Origin: DATKCN01 sp035513175
GTDB taxonomy: Bacteria; Chloroflexota; Chloroflexia; Thermomicrobiales; CFX8
Reading direction: 5' to 3'
Assembly (NCBI GenBank): GCA_035513175.1
Contig: DATKCN010000316.1
Coordinates: 1 to 5,596 of the forward strand
DNA length: 5,596 nucleotides
Part shown: piece after piece, positions 5,595-5,596 of the stretch
Layout: each line of letters begins with the position of its first letter
How positions within the stretch are numbered: position 1 is the first letter of the stretch
Notes under the pieces: model-generated
The model's database searches: none
Told to the model about the DNA's origin: nothing
Seen by the model: the letters and a program-made list of their open reading frames with translations, nothing else
Position numbers and translations under genes: made by a program

Positions 5595-5596
5595 TC

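Noticed and set aside
1..5596. CRISPR arrays, tRNA or rRNA genes, insertion sequences
   Set aside because: No regularly spaced repeats, no cloverleaf-compatible segments and no transposase-like frames were seen on either strand.

Overview
The window is GC-rich and compactly coded, with high G/C at third codon positions. It has six protein-coding regions and a G/C-repeat-rich right end. The gene set suggests a Gram-positive-type or deep-branching soil or thermophilic bacterium: a large LuxR-type regulator, a DUF1326/DUF2182 pair, and an ECF sigma factor with an RskA-like anti-sigma factor. The C-rich/G-rich intergenic foldback resembles elements I associate with Chloroflexota such as Thermomicrobia. 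The taxonomic guess is weak, and an actinobacterium is a reasonable alternative.

Left part, + strand (1-3242): the C-terminal end of a LuxR-family regulator is cut by the window edge. After a 181-base gap comes a tight three-gene cluster: a cysteine-rich DUF1326 protein (564-1169), a DUF2182 membrane protein with conserved Cys/His clusters (1236-1997) and a 12-helix MFS transporter (2028-3242). The gaps are 66 and 30 bases and each gene has its own ribosome binding site, so this is probably one operon. DUF1326 and DUF2182 proteins recur as neighbours in many bacteria. The cysteines suggest metal (perhaps copper) or thiol handling, but the function and the MFS substrate are not proven by sequence.

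Middle and right, - strand (5408 down to 3325): transcription converges on the left operon across an 82-base gap that holds hairpins. Read in the direction of transcription there is a small two-helix membrane protein of unknown function (5408-5064), a 197-base gap, an ECF sigma factor (4860-4225) and its RskA-like membrane anti-sigma factor (4206-3325). The last two are 18 bases apart and form a classic sigma/anti-sigma operon for envelope or redox signalling. The sigma factor has no cysteine, whereas the anti-sigma factor carries an HxxxCxxC zinc-type motif.

Right end (5409-5596): non-coding. A perfect six-base-arm inverted repeat abuts the ribosome binding site of the small membrane protein gene. 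Beyond it lies a 145-base foldback with 21-base terminal arms, an inner 11-bp hairpin and a run of six G-tracts that could form a G-quadruplex.
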